Shown here in pieces: positions 34,469-46,890 of a DNA stretch of 64,000 bases. How positions within the stretch are numbered: position 1 is the first letter of the stretch; every line of letters begins with the position of its first letter. The notes under the pieces are model-generated. The model made no database searches. It had not been told where the DNA came from and saw only the letters and a list, made by a program, of their open reading frames with translations. The stretch covers positions 57,408,705 through 57,472,704 of the forward strand of contig CM042012.1 in NCBI GenBank assembly GCA_023525715.1. The letters are read 5' to 3'. Origin of the DNA: Cichorium intybus (lineage: Eukaryota > Streptophyta > Magnoliopsida > Asterales > Asteraceae). Made by a program: the position numbers and the translations under genes.

Positions 34469-37400
34469 ATGCGTACCCGTAGGGGTGAGAAATTATCCCC
34501 TTTGCATTTTGACTCAAAGACTGAGCAAACTGCACGCAAAATCCGTGCACGTAGACGTTTGAATACAATGAGTTTCAGTCATTTCAGTAGTAGTATAGTA
34601 AGTGTTGCCCAGGAACCATCAGGTGAGGCAACGGGGATGTCTTTTATTCCCTCAATTTCGGAGTTTCAATTCGGGAGCACGAGTGCTTCTGGTGGTGCAG
34701 TTTCAGCCCCTGCACCCATACCATCATGCACTCCGCCATCGATTCCACCATTTCCACCAGTATCACAACCACAATCCACCAATCCATTCACCTCTGCAAT
34801 GTCTTGGGGAGAGCCGACCCGTGATGGCACCCCAGTCTCTAGACAGCAGACGCCAACCTCTCAACCATTTTCTCAACCACAGCCAGTATTTTTCAAACCT
34901 CAACCTACTCAACCACAACAATACCAGCCACCTCTTCAGCCACAGTACCAGTATCCAGAGGAAGAGGAGAGATATGATGAGGAAGATGAAGGATGGGTGC
35001 CACCAGCACCACAGCAACCAAGGAACCGAGGTCGAGGACCTCTGAGAAGAGCACCGCAGTATCAACCACCACAAGGTCAGCAGGAATACAACAATCATCA
35101 CCTTTACGGTAATCCTGCTCAACCATTATATTTTTCACAACCGAGGGGGCAATCGGTTGCATCACACTTCCAGCCATGGGAGTATGATGACTCATCGCCC
35201 ATCTATATTCCTGATGATGTAGAACACCATGTATAAATTAGGCATCAGCTGATAGGAATATTAACTCAATTTAGAGGATATAAAACTGATGACCCATACA
35301 ATCATTTGTATGACTTCATATCTTTCGCAAATGCTAATACTCCTAGAAATGCCAATAGGGATGCTTTTAGATTAAGATTATTTTCTTTCACACTAAAGGA
35401 TAAGGCCAAATATTGGTTCATTTCTCTTCCATCTAATAGTATCACTAGTTGGGATCAACTCAAGGCGAAATTTTTACAAGAATTCTACCCAGTTAGTAAA
35501 ACCACAAAGGTCAGACGAGAAATTCCGAACTTTCAGCAACAGCCTGGAGAGGCTTTCCACGAAGCATTTGATAGGTTCAAGGAGTTATTGCGATCCTGCC
35601 CGTACCATGAAGTTACCAAATGGCAGTTAGTGAAATTGTTCTTTGAAGGAGTCAGCGAAACACATCAAGCAATGATAAATGCCTCGTCAAGCGGGACATT
35701 TATGTGGCAAGAGCCAGGAGATGCTTGGAGATTCCTGGAGCAATTAAGCTTAGGATCGAAGGTTAGCGGAACCATGAAAGATAATACAGTCTATGTAGCG
35801 AACATTGAAGCGGAAAGCAAATGGAAGACAAAAATTCAGAAGGAGCTCAGTGCTGTGAGTAAAAAGTTTAATCAAATGCTCGCGAGGTTTCAGCAAGAGA
35901 AAGGAGCATATGTGTTGCATGGGCAAGTTATATGCAACACATGCGGAAGTATAGGACATAATCACAATGAATCCTCGATGACTCATGAGGAGATTAGTCA
36001 AGTACATGGGTATGGTCGATTTCACAATGCACCAAGACCATTCCGAAGCAATCAACAATGTGAAGTGAGGCAACAACCAATAAGGCAGCAGCAGGTGCAA
36101 CCTCCACCGCCAGCGGGAGGAATGAACATTGCTATACAGGAAATCTTTGGGATGTTAGTCAAGCTTCAGGAAGTGGAGAAGTCTAATTCTGAAGCAATTA
36201 TGAAGTTAGGAGAATTGATCATTAAGATGGAAGAAGATTGAACATAGGAAAGGGCGCAGGCATCAAAGGTACAAGTGAATGAGGTGATCACGCTTAGGAG
36301 CGGGAAGAAAGTGGATAATAAAGTTACAGCCCCGCCTGTGGACGAAGATAGTGATGTAGAAATAATCTTTGATGAAAAAGAAGAAATGGAGAAAGAAGAG
36401 AAAAAGGTTAAAGAGGAACAGGCGAAGAAGAAGAAGCAAACGAGTACATAGGAGAAAGGAGAACCAAGTGGGACAGTTCCTTTTCCTACATCTTTGGAAA
36501 AGCCAGAGAAAAGACCATATGGGAAAAAGGGACCGCAGGCAGAAGATATGTGGGAACTGTTTAGTCAGATTAAGGTTAACATTCCAGTAGTTAAACTCAT
36601 TAAGGAAGTTCCCGCGTATGCTAAGTTTCTTAAGGATATGTGCATACATAAGAAACATATCTTGTCCCATTTGCCTAAGATGATTAGCTTACCTGAGAAT
36701 GTAAGTTCTATCTTAATGGACGCGCTTCCTCCCAAGATGAAGGATCCTGGAGTTCCTCTCATCTCAGTAGATTTAGGCGATGTGCACATTAAAAGGGCCT
36801 TGTTAGATTTAGGTGCAAGTGTGAACATATTACCTGGACAGTTATTTGACAAGCACGAGTTTGGCACCATGAGATCTACCGACGTAATTTTGCAATTGGC
36901 AGATAAATCTATAAAGATCCCCAGGGGGATGCCCGTTGATGTCATCATCAAGGTGGGAGAATTCTATTACCCAGCAGACTTTCTAGTTCTGGACACTCGT
37001 CAGGCGACCAATGGAGAACAACCCACGATCATCTTAGGGCAACCGTTTTTGGCCACAGCCAACGCGAATATCGCCTGTCATACTGGAGAAATGGGAATAT
37101 CTTTTGGGCACCAACAGACCAAGATCAACATTTTCAATGCCAACGTCAAGGGAAGTAGCATGGAAGAAGAGGAGTGCTATCAGGTAGATATCATAGATGA
37201 GCTAGTGCAGCAGTACACTCCAGAGGTACTTCAATCAGAGGCGATCGAAACTCAAGAAGAAGGAAGTGTTGAAAATGATGAGCAGCAAAAAGAAGTAGAA
37301 GGAGATAAGGGTTTGAAGTCTGAAGAATGTGCTCACATAGAGAAGTTACCGACAGGGATTCCAAGGACGCTGAAACCCTCTTTACAAGAACCACCGAAGC

Positions 37401-37630
37401 TGGAATTAAAGCCACTACCAGAGCACCTAAAGTATGCCTTTCTAGGGGACAAGGATACTTTGCCTGTGATTTTAGCAGCAGACTTGACAGGGGAACAAGA
37501 AAAGGAATTGCTCAAGGTATTGTCTAAGCACAAGGAGGCCATTGGTTGGACGATCGCAGACTTGAAAGGAATTAGTCCAACCACGTGCATGCATCGAATT
37601 ATCATTGCAAAGTGTGATGACTTGGCATGA
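34469..37630 (+). pseudogene. Element H gag-protease region, truncated before RT
   Basis: One frame runs across the region with stops at 35234, about 36239, about 36245 and about 36450. First comes a proline/glutamine-rich N-terminus. From about 35306 follows a gag core with DPYNHLYDFISFANAN and ITSWDQLKAKFLQEFYP, as in Athila elements. A weak knuckle CNTCGSIGHNHNES lacks its last Cys. A low-complexity K/E-rich linker is at about 36360-36470. Protease has ALLDLGASVNILPGQLFDK, and GQPFLATANANI follows. The frame ends after IGWTIADLKGISPTTCMHRI, where RT should begin; RT, RNase H and integrase are missing. The element is broken here and joined to copia D. Confidence 0.88.
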
Positions 37631-40004
37631 AAGAAATAAAGAAGGTACAACATACTCACGTAGTTCACGGACATCTATCGGATAGATGAAATCGTCAGTA
37701 TAGACCTAGCCATTCAAGATGCATGAGAAAGAGCCTCCGAAAGGAAATAGTTTTCGAAAGTCATGGCACAGGGATTATAAGTAATATTTGGATTCTGAAA
37801 AGGTTTGGAATAAGATTAGATCGGATCCCACAAGCTTCTTGGATCGATCAGAAGTGTCATGAACATGTTCTGATGACTTGATGCTTGGAGCATAGTAAGT
37901 TGGATTCAAGACATGGCTTGTCTGAGAATACTGAATGGATTATTTGAACAAACGTGAGAAGTCATTGGGAAATGATTGGGGTGAAGGTTAGTAACAATTT
38001 GAAAAGAGTTTCAAATCGGTAATTATTTACATCATAGCGTTATGCTGTAGGACTTCATGTTTAATGAGTTGCGTTGGTATTCTGATGGAGCGTGTGTGGT
38101 TCACCGGCACATCATAACACCTCGAAATAGTCTTAGGGTGTAGTCATGTATACTAAAGACCCTGAGAACCATAGGTAGTCACAGTACACATCACCGGAAT
38201 AGAGTTGTGAGTGAGAAAGATAGAATGACAAATTGAGATATCATCGGAAGAGTGTCCGATTGGATTATCTACAATAAAGTATATCAGTGTAAGACACTTG
38301 GATACATAGAAAGAGTGAAAAGGTCATTTAGTTAAAATAGACATAGATATAAAACTTGAATTGAAAGTTTAAAAGAAATCTCGAAACCGATAATAGTTTT
38401 ATGAAAGATCCGACTTGGTGATTACCTCGTGGAGACTTGGTAATAAGCAGGAGTAGCTGCCAGTCAGATTTTATGTTTCATTTTTCACATGTTTTACTTC
38501 CCGAATAATTTAATTGTTTAGAAAGGTCCACAGTCGCTCATACTTTGGGAAGTAAGTATTGAATCAAGACTGTCATGAATTTTTTGTAGATTGTCTAAGG
38601 AGTTAGACATAGCAATAGGATTGCTACAACGTTCATGAATACTTAGAAATGGAGATTTGAGTATTGGATAAACCCACGCTCAATAGATTGCTTCATGGAT
38701 TACATCACGAGCAATGTTGAGACGATAATATGTTATGATCTTGAAGTGGAGAGATATGAGTTATAATTTACAAGGAACTTGTTCATTGATAATACGAAAA
38801 CGCATCGGTAACTCGATGTTATAAAACGTGTTGTTGTGAATTATTTGACTGGTAAAAGATATAGGCATATGAGTCGAATCTTATTCATTCCTTGACCCTG
38901 ATGGGAAACAGATATCTGTAGGCCTCTCGATGATTTTAAAGTTGACTAAAGTGCTGGCCAGCCAGGACTAAATTGATGTGTTCAATTAGAAGTCTCATGT
39001 CATATGCAAAATCAGAAATCGGGAAACAGAGAATCAGACAGAGATTGATCTCAATCCATGTCTCATGTTCGAAAATATCTTGTTGGACGGAGGATCATAT
39101 GCTCACTTATCTATGGACAGAACTGACTGTGTCAGAGTTCGGCAACAGTTTCTAGGAAGCTACAGTTTGCTGATCAATTAGAGGATAAATTAGTAATTAT
39201 AGTCATAGAATTATCCAAGTGGGAGACTGTTGGATTAAGTGTCTAAGCCATGACTAATAATTTGTATTTATCTAATTAATAGTAGCAAAGTCCATTTGGG
39301 TTGCCCTCCTGGCTAGAGGTTTAGCAGAAAATCCAAGAGAGAGAAAGATTGATTTATTATATGATTAATAAATCAATAGAAATAAAATAAATAGTTTATT
39401 AATATATTATGGTGATAATATATTAATTAGAAACTATATTATATAATTAGAAATTAATCTGGAATTAATTGGCATTAATTTGGTGATTAATTTGATTAAT
39501 TAAAGGTGCAGGGGCTGAATTGTAATTATTCAATAGTTGAGTAAGTGACAATTATGGTAATTTAAGTGGCCAACGAAATTATGGAGGGATAATCCATAAT
39601 TTCAATTATTATTTGTTAGGATAACTAGATATGAATTGATAGATAAAGGTTTATCTTATTTGAATTCAAAAAGGTTTAGCTCTAAAGGCTTATCTGGTGG
39701 CCACTTGGAAACTATAAATAGAGATCCCTAGGCACCATAAAAGCCACGAAAATTTTCTCTCTTCCCTCTCTCTGGAACTTTTGAAAACCCTAGTCTTGGG
39801 TGTGACTTCATTTGAGGCAAGGCACTTGCGATGCTTTGCTTGCAAGAAACAACTAAAAGGTTGGTTTTCTTATTTATTTCTTTTAGCAATTTTTTGTTTG
39901 GCCTTTAGGAATTATTTACATGTTCAAAGATAGAAAACATAGATCCAATCTAGTTTGCATGTGAACTTAGGATTTTAGTTCATAGATTTACATAAAACCT
40001 TTCA
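37631..40004 (+). mobile_element. Copia D: coding-less 3' part of a copia of the B family
   Basis: No gag or pol is left. 38083-38114 holds one copy of the leader motif (GAGCGTGTGTGG core, arms TGATG/CATCA) that occurs twice in the copia B leader. From about 38440 the sequence is colinear with the copia B 3' non-coding region, including hairpin ATACTT/AAGTAT at 38540-38559. CCAAGTGGGAGAC ends at 39227 against an LTR. Leader-like sequence therefore sits next to the 3' region with all coding sequence gone, either by internal deletion or as a non-autonomous form. The left LTR is missing. Confidence 0.7.
39228..40004 (+). repeat. Copia D 3' LTR (777 bp)
   Basis: It starts TGTTGGATTAAGTGTC and ends CATAAAACCTTTCA, clearly related to the copia B LTR. 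TATAAATA is at 39713-39720. It abuts LINE sequence at 40005. Confidence 0.9.
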
Positions 40005-41290
40005 CATATGTCTTGGCTTCTCTCCATATCTATTGGGCTTCAGTTTTTCTCATCCCGGTCACTATAACCAAAGACATCGAGAAAGTTCTTCGTGGCTTTC
40101 TGTGGTGTTGCAGGGATATGAAAAGAGGAAAAGCCAAGGTTGCGTGGGCACGCAGATATTTGTTTCCCTAAAAATCAAGGGGGTTTGGGGCTCATGAACC
40201 TATCCAGGTGGAATATTTCCCTTATAGCGATGCATGTGTGGAAACTTATTTCTCTCAAAGATTGTCTATGGATTAGATGGGTTTATACAAACCACTTAAA
40301 AGGTAGAAAATTTTGGAACTCTTTGAGGAAAGAAATTGACTGCTGGGGGTGGAAAAAATATTGTCTACACGGGAAGTGTTGAAGAATAATTTTGTCTCTT
40401 GTATTGGAAATGGGTATAGCACTTCAGCTTGGTATGATAATTGGCACCCTTCGGGCATGCTTGCGACTAGAATCTCTAATAGAATGATTTTAGCGGAAGG
40501 TTTTTCCATTACGGATTGTGTTGCTAAATTAACTTTAAATGGGAGATGGCGATGGCCTGTTGAATGGCTCAATTCTTATCCTGAGCCTGGCCAAGTTCCG
40601 GACATATCCATGAGTATTGAAGTGTCAGACATAATCAAATGGCGCACGAGGATTGGTAAGCTTGTTGATTTTTCAGTTAATGAAGTTTAGAAAACCATCT
40701 AGGTCAATAGGGATGTTGTGCCGTGGGTCAACCTAGTGTGGTTTCATAATGCTATCTGAAGTCATTCCTTCATCCGTTGGCTGGCCATGCTAAATAAGCT
40801 TAAAACTCAAGATAAAGTTCAACTTTAGGAACACTCATGGATCTTGCATTGTGGATTTTGCAATGACGTGATGGACTCCCATAACCATATTTTTTTCAGT
40901 GTCATTTCACTAAGAGTGTTTGGTTCATTGTAAAAAAATTCGGTCTCAAGGATCATTTCCCTTCCTCTTGGCATCCATTGATTTCTCTCATGAAAGGAAT
41001 CCCAATAGTAAGAACTCGCTTGGCCTTATCCATCGTCTTTTAATCGGGGGAACGGTCTACCATATTTGGAAGGAAAGAAACAGAAGAATTTACAAGAGAA
41101 ATTCTAGAAGTGTTAGTGAAGTGTCAGAGGATATTTTTGCTAAGATCAGGACATTTTTGCTAAGATGAGGCTGAAGCTCCTTACGCTTGATCTTGTCAAT
41201 GGTAACTTCAACAATACTCTCTGTATAATTTGGAACCTTCCCATTCAGTCGAAGGATGAAGCACGTGCTAAGATTGTATAATTTTTGTTC
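40005..41290 (+). pseudogene. LINE ORF2 C-terminal relic
   Basis: The plus strand carries the end of a plant LINE RT: CFPKNQGGLGLMNLSRWN, ISLIAMHVWKLISLKD, NGYSTSAWYDNWHPSG, LNGRWRWPVEWLNSYPEP, then zinc-binding-region remains near 40735-40915 (WFHNAI-stop-SHSFIRWLAMLNKLKTQD, CNDVMDSHNHIFF) and MKG-like and WKERNRR remains to about 41160. Several stops and frame changes are present. It begins exactly at the copia D LTR end, so its 5' part is lost or was displaced. Confidence 0.82.
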
Positions 41291-41837
41291 TTATGATGAG
41301 ACACTATAATTCGTTTCTTGGGCTATTCTCCTGGCGTAAAGGAATTCATGAAATGAGAGACTTTGGCAATGGGACTTTTTATTGGGACAATTGCAAGTTA
41401 AAGGGGTTCTTTTTATTTTTCAAAGGAATTGATGATATTTTTAATCTAAAAATTTCCTATGGATTTTTTGGATTAAATTTTCTTCTATGTCACCCAGAAA
41501 ACTTAGTTACTTGTTATTTCTTTGGAAATAATAATTATACTTTCAAGGAATTGACGGCTATGAATTTGAAGTTCGAGGATAACGAGAATTCTAAACGGCA
41601 AATGCCTTGGAGTATGATCACTCAAAAGTTTAGGTAGCGAGGGGACCTCTTTATTTTCGTTCAATCCGGTTTTGTTAGGCAAGCCTTCGAGTCGTAAAAT
41701 TCTATGGCTCTGGTTAATTTTGTCTTTTTATAGACCTTTTTTGCAATTTTAGAAACTACTCCTATTTATTTCTTTGTGAAAAAGGACGGGAAGTATTTTT
41801 GGAATCAGCCCATTTTCGTGCATATGGATGTGATTGG
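41291..41837. other. Unassigned stretch with a 114-codon open frame
   Basis: An open frame at 41293-41637 (+) starts MMRHYNSFLGLFSWRKG. It resembles no family I recognise and has no sign of selection that I can see. The rest has no clear repeat or gene. It may be older TE or gene debris between the LINE relic and element I. Confidence 0.3.
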
Positions 41838-42603
41838 TGATGAGAAAGTGTGGAGCCTAATCCGAACCGGAGGAAGACCCAAGACAGCCGAAGTGGAACA
41901 TTTGTCTTAAGCAACCAAAAAACAGAGGCAAGACGAAGCCAGTGTTGTTAAGGTGTGCAGCTCAGACAAGTCTCCAGACCTTCAGTCTATTGGGAGTCTT
42001 TTTCTCTGGTCAGATCAACCATGGCGGATCAGAAATGAAAAGGGGGTGACCCTTCAGAAGATCTGTAGAAGGTTGAACCGAAGGCATGTAGATCAGCAGG
42101 ACTAAGGCAGCCTTGCCTTGTCCGGAAGCCATGTTCAATGCTGAGATCCGAAGGTTGCTAATCATTCGGACCGAGGAAGGTCAAACCTCATTCGGATGAG
42201 AAGGTACGTCCTCAGCATGGACATGAAGGAAGATATCCAAGATTGACAACAAAAGTTTGTTGGTGACAGACTTGTTACCGGACTAAAGCATTGTGACTAA
42301 GAGATAACTTTATCCGGACCGAAGGGTGACATCCGAGGATGACTCTCATCAGTGTCTCATGCGTATCATAGTTTATCGTGACAACAATAGCTTATGCCAT
42401 GGTTATAGGAATGAACGCATCAGCAGCAGGAGAAGATGAATCCGCAGTATCCTCTAACCAAAGCTTAGTCCGGAAGAAGAAGTTATTTCTTGAAGGAATA
42501 CTTGACCCTTGTACGAAGTGGAGTTCGACAGAAGGTGCAGAAGCACAAGTCGGACAGTTACAATTTGAAGGGAAGAACTCAACCAAAGACCAATGGGGTC
42601 ACT

Positions 42604-43701
42604 TGACATCGTAGTGGTTGTCATGCGGTCAAAAGTAAGAAAAATTACCTCACTCTCACTTAGCACAGTGGAAGTCAGGGTCGATCCACAGGAGTTACGT
42701 GGTCGAGATAGGTGACAGATTACCAACTGCAGTGTCACGCTACAGTCAGAGGACCTAGTTCCTAACTTTTGACAACTAATCCCAAAAAGCATAAACTAAA
42801 CTAAAACTATCAACCAAACCTAGTCACTTACTGAAATCAGAAGTACATCTCCAATTCAGAAGCAAACAAAGGCAATTCAAACATCAAACACAAACAAAGC
42901 ATAAACTAAACCAATAACTAAAGTCCAAATGAACAGTCACTGGCTAAGTTCAAACCAAAAAGCTAACCCTAGTTGGTCACTGAAATCAGCAAGGGAAATC
43001 AGTCCAATCAAGGTCATTCAAGCATCCAAACACAAAACAAACATTCACAATCCAATAACAAGCATAAATACCGAAAAACCAACACCTAACATAAACTGAA
43101 TGATTATTATTAACCAAAATAGATTCCCAGGTTCCAAAACAGTAACAAACACTGGAAAACTAAAACTAAAAGACTCAATGTCAATGGTTGTCACTCCCAA
43201 GGACACTAGCCACTATCACTAACTATTGAACTAAATGAAAATTAAAGATAAAAACATAGAAATACCAAAAAGTGGTTCTTGAAGCTGAATCTCGGAGTCA
43301 AAGAGCCTTGGGGGTCGATTTTACACCAGGTCTTCGCTTGTTTTTTCGACCTAAAAGCCTCTATTTATAGTTGCAAAAATCTTGAGACCACGCCGCGCTT
43401 TTATGGATCCAGCATCACGCGTAGGGGTTTATCCTCGTTTCTTCGGAATTTGAATGTTTTTCACCGACTCATCACCGCATCGCGCCTTGATGATTTCCGC
43501 GGCGCGCGTAGGTATTTTCCTGATTTTGCCTTGATCTTCAAAATTCTTCCAAATTGCACGCTTTTAGTCCCTGTTTTCATTATTTCTTTCCAAACAAGTG
43601 CCGGCACGAAAAGTGAGTAATACCAGTAGATATGTGATATAATTTCAGTAAGAATATGGCTCAACAACGACTAAAATATGTGATATTACTAGGCGTTGTC
43701 A
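42604..43701 (-). mobile_element. Solo LTR of the element H (Athila-like) family
   Basis: On the minus strand it starts TGACAACGCCTAGTAATA and ends CTACGATGTCA, matching the ends and body of 33221-34335. The flanks are tcact (42599-42603) and tccct (43702-43706), a 5-bp duplication with one change. The empty site in the right copy of element I, GGGGTCCCTCAACC near 46330, confirms tccct as the target. It is a product of LTR-LTR recombination. Confidence 0.92.
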
Positions 43702-45456
43702 TCCCTCAACCGAAGACGAGGCTTCAGTTGTACCCGGTATTGGTGTTGTCACATCTCATGCTAGAAGAATCTCGAGAACACACAAGTAATAGTACTTTAT
43801 GTCAGGGACAGCGTGGGAAGCATGGTACTGTTAGCTTTATCAGTCTATAAAGCAACAAGGTGCATGGCTAGTTTGTCCTTTTGCTTTTTCCATCCCAAGG
43901 ACTTGCATGTTCAAGCTTCCATATCCCGCTATTTATACATCTCATCTACTACTCATTGTAACTTGTTAAACATATCAAAGATATGAGTGTAGTCATAGTT
44001 TCTCTGTTGTAAATCATTGAAGTTTATCAATGAAGTTTCTCTCGTTTCTCACAGTGGACGTAGCCCAAAGAGATCTTGGATGAACCACAGTGTTGGTCTT
44101 TACCGAGGTGACAGTCTCTGACCGAAGTTAACGTCCGAAAGTCAGAAGAGAGGCAGAGTAAAAGCACGGATCCCCAAATCCGAGAAGTTCCAAGGCCAAA
44201 GACTTCATGTCCAAAGTTAGTATTGACCGAAGAACCATCCGAAGGTGAAGTACGTTTATAACGACGTGCAGATCCTTACTCAGAAGTGTTATCCTTCAGT
44301 TGGCTTGTTGGTTGCATTGACGAAAAAGAAAGGTGGAGGAGTATCCCTTGTAGATCTAAGGGTATTTGGATGAGTCACAGTTGTCAGAAACTAGACAAGT
44401 GATAGTGACTGGAGCGAAGCCTATCCAGAAGAAAGACGTGTCAACCTAAGATGAACCCACTGCACTTCACTAGTCCATACGGCAGGAGAGTCGAAGGCAG
44501 TAGGAGCGTCAGAAGTTCTGGTGACATCAAGGTGTCGACATTCACTGTCATGGAATGTGAATTGTCTGATAGATACCCTTGATGCGATACCCTTGTTGGC
44601 AAAGTACAACTGCGAACCGAAGGGGAGTATCAGACACCTCGTCCAGGTCCATGAGGATAGACATTCCATACAGTGGAATATGGCTAGAAAGACGAGAGAT
44701 ACTCAGCTTGACATGAACAACACTTGGTTCCCTGTCAAGTAAATCCGTAGAAGGTGGCACTTCAGAGCCAAAGATCGTTCATGCATCAGAGATTGTCGAA
44801 AAACAAGACGTACTAGAAAGGGTGCAGATTATCCTAAACAGTGGGAGTGGAGTTGAGTAAGATCCTTTCTCCTCATTGTGATAAAGATGAGCATCCAAGG
44901 TTCTTGGTACTTTGACCAAACGATGAAGTTCATGTAGAAGGTCAGATGTGAAGCCTCACATTCTTGTATATAATCAGACCGAACATCTTCTCACTGCTAC
45001 ACCAGTCGGAGTTTTAAGTTGCTGATGGAAAACCAGGTGTGCACGGAAGGAAGCCTGTATGGATAATGAGGAAGAAAAAGATCCCAAAAGTGAGTGTTAT
45101 CCCTGTTGCTCCAGGAAGTTCAAAACACCTCATTCATCATCCTCAAGTTGTACAGTTGATGCTATGTTGGAGGAGGGATCCAACATACAGATTATCAACA
45201 AGCTTAGACGTTGTGGTCCAGAACGTTCAGGAGAGAACTAGGCACAACTTAGTTGATTGCATGGGAGTAAGTAGTCAGAGCATGAGCTTCAAACGTCAGA
45301 AGGTCCTGTCAGTCGAAGTGTATCCTAAAAGTCCTAAGAGAAGTTCATCAAACAGATGATGAAGACCGCCACTTTCCCCCTTTGAAGGTTATTCACTTTC
45401 AAAGCAAACGTTGAGGAAGGAGTGTCCTCAACGGTCTTTTCTTGAAGAAGGCGGAG

Positions 45457-45458
<2 letters not shown>

Positions 45459-45499
<41 letters not shown>
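45459..45499. repeat. (GA)n microsatellite
   Basis: About 20 uninterrupted GA units within the internal region of element I, about 60 bp before its right LTR. Confidence 0.95.
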
Positions 45500-45502
<3 letters not shown>

Positions 45503-45557
45503 CAAGAGAACTTGGTAGACGGAAAGATCAGTTCAGATCAGTCTCCAAGTGGGAGAT

Positions 45558-46477
45558 TGTTGAGAACATAAGGAGCCTAATCCGAACCGAAGGAAGACCC
45601 AAGACAGCCGAAGTTGAATAGTTGTCTGACGCAACCAGAAAACAGAGGCAAGACAAAGCCAGTGTTGTTAAGGTGTGCAGCTCAGACAAGTCTCCAGACC
45701 TTCAATCTAGTGGGAGTCTTTCGCTCCGGTCAGATCAGCCAAGGCGGATCAAAAATGAGAAGGGGGTGACCCTTCAGAAGATCTGCAGAAGGTTGAACCG
45801 AAGGCATGTAGATCAGCAGGACTAAGGCAACCTTACCTTGTCCGAATCCGAAGCCATGTTCAATGCTAAGATCCGAAGGTTGCTAATCATTCTTCGGACC
45901 GAGGAAGGTCAAACCTCGTTCGGATGAGAACGTTCATCCTCAACATGGACATGAAGGAAGATATACAAGATTAATAGCAGAAGTTAGTTGGTGACAGACT
46001 TCTTGCCAGACTAAAGCATTGTGACTAAGAGATAACTTTATCCGGACCGAAGGGTGACATCTGAGGATGCCTCTCATCAATGTCTCATGTGGATCAATGC
46101 CTCTCATCGTGACATCAATAAACTTATGCTATGGTCACATGAATGAATGCATCAGTAGCAAGAGAAGATGAATCTGCAGTATCCTCTAACCAAAGCTAAG
46201 TCCGGAAGAAGAAGTTATTTCTTGAAGGAATAGTTGACCCTTGTATGAAGTGGAGTTCGACAGAAGGTGCAGAAGCACAAGTCGGACAATTACAATTGAA
46301 AGGGAAGAACTCAACCAAAGACCAATGGGGTCCCTCAACCTAAGGTGAGGCTTCGGTTGTACCCGGTATTGGTGTTGTCACATCTCATGCTAGAAGAATC
46401 TTGGTAACATGCAAGAAATATTACTTTATGTCAGGGGCAGTGTGGGAAGCATGGTTTTGTCAGCTTTACCCACTAGC
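45558..46477 (+). repeat. Element I right LTR, truncated (empty-site copy)
   Basis: Colinear with 41838-42603 plus 43702-43845, but without the solo LTR. It ends abruptly near CAGCTTTACC. Confidence 0.85.
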
Positions 46478-46890
46478 CTAGATAGTTGAGTGAACATTTG
46501 TCGAAGTACTTGGCCGTATTCGTTGGTGTTCCCCCTTTCCACTGCATACCGAACAACTGGTCAGCAAAGATGTCCCAATGGGAATGTAGTTAGTGTCCGG
46601 TTAAGGTGTAATGTGCATTGGATCAACTGGATAAGGAGATTCTTTCATGTTTTATTTCCTCTTGTGTTGTGTCGCTCGAAGATTGGGCTGGAGTTCTGGG
46701 CTAGTAGTTCGTCCCTTTTAAATTTTGTGTAGTATAATTTTGATTTTTGGTTATTAAACCCTTAGGGGCCTGTCTCTAAGTGGTTCTTTTGTTGGCCTGT
46801 TTTCTTTTTCCTTTGTGAACTTTGTCTACTTTTTTCTCCAAATAAATTTTCCTGGGGGCCCGTTTGGTCCCCTCCTTTTCAAATAAAAAA
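46478..46890 (+). other. Probable LINE 3' end with A-rich tail
   Basis: The sequence has the G/T-rich composition of a plant LINE 3' UTR (TTAGGGGCCTGTCTCTAAG and similar) and finishes in an A-rich tail, AAATAAAAAAGAAAAGAAAG, near 46890. It could be the 3' end of the LINE at 40005, separated by element I, but no bridging coding sequence proves this. Confidence 0.4.

Larger units (their letters stand above)
41838..46477 (+). mobile_element. Element I: unassigned LTR retrotransposon relic
   Basis: Two direct copies of one long sequence flank an internal region. The left copy starts at 41838 (TGATGAGAAAG...GGAGCCTAATCCG) and runs to at least about 43850. The right copy starts at 45558 (TGTTGAGAACATAAGGAGCC) after the polypurine-like CCAAGTGGGAGAT. 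It breaks off near 46477. The left copy contains the solo LTR at 42604-43701, which the right copy lacks. No gag or pol could be recognised between about 44100 and 45550; the sequence is rich in CCGAAG words. It may be non-autonomous. The left LTR's 3' end is not determined. Confidence 0.7.

Noticed and set aside
41293..41637. 114-codon open frame as a possible gene
   Set aside because: No recognisable domain and no promoter or exon context; it lies between two transposon relics, so it is described only as unassigned.
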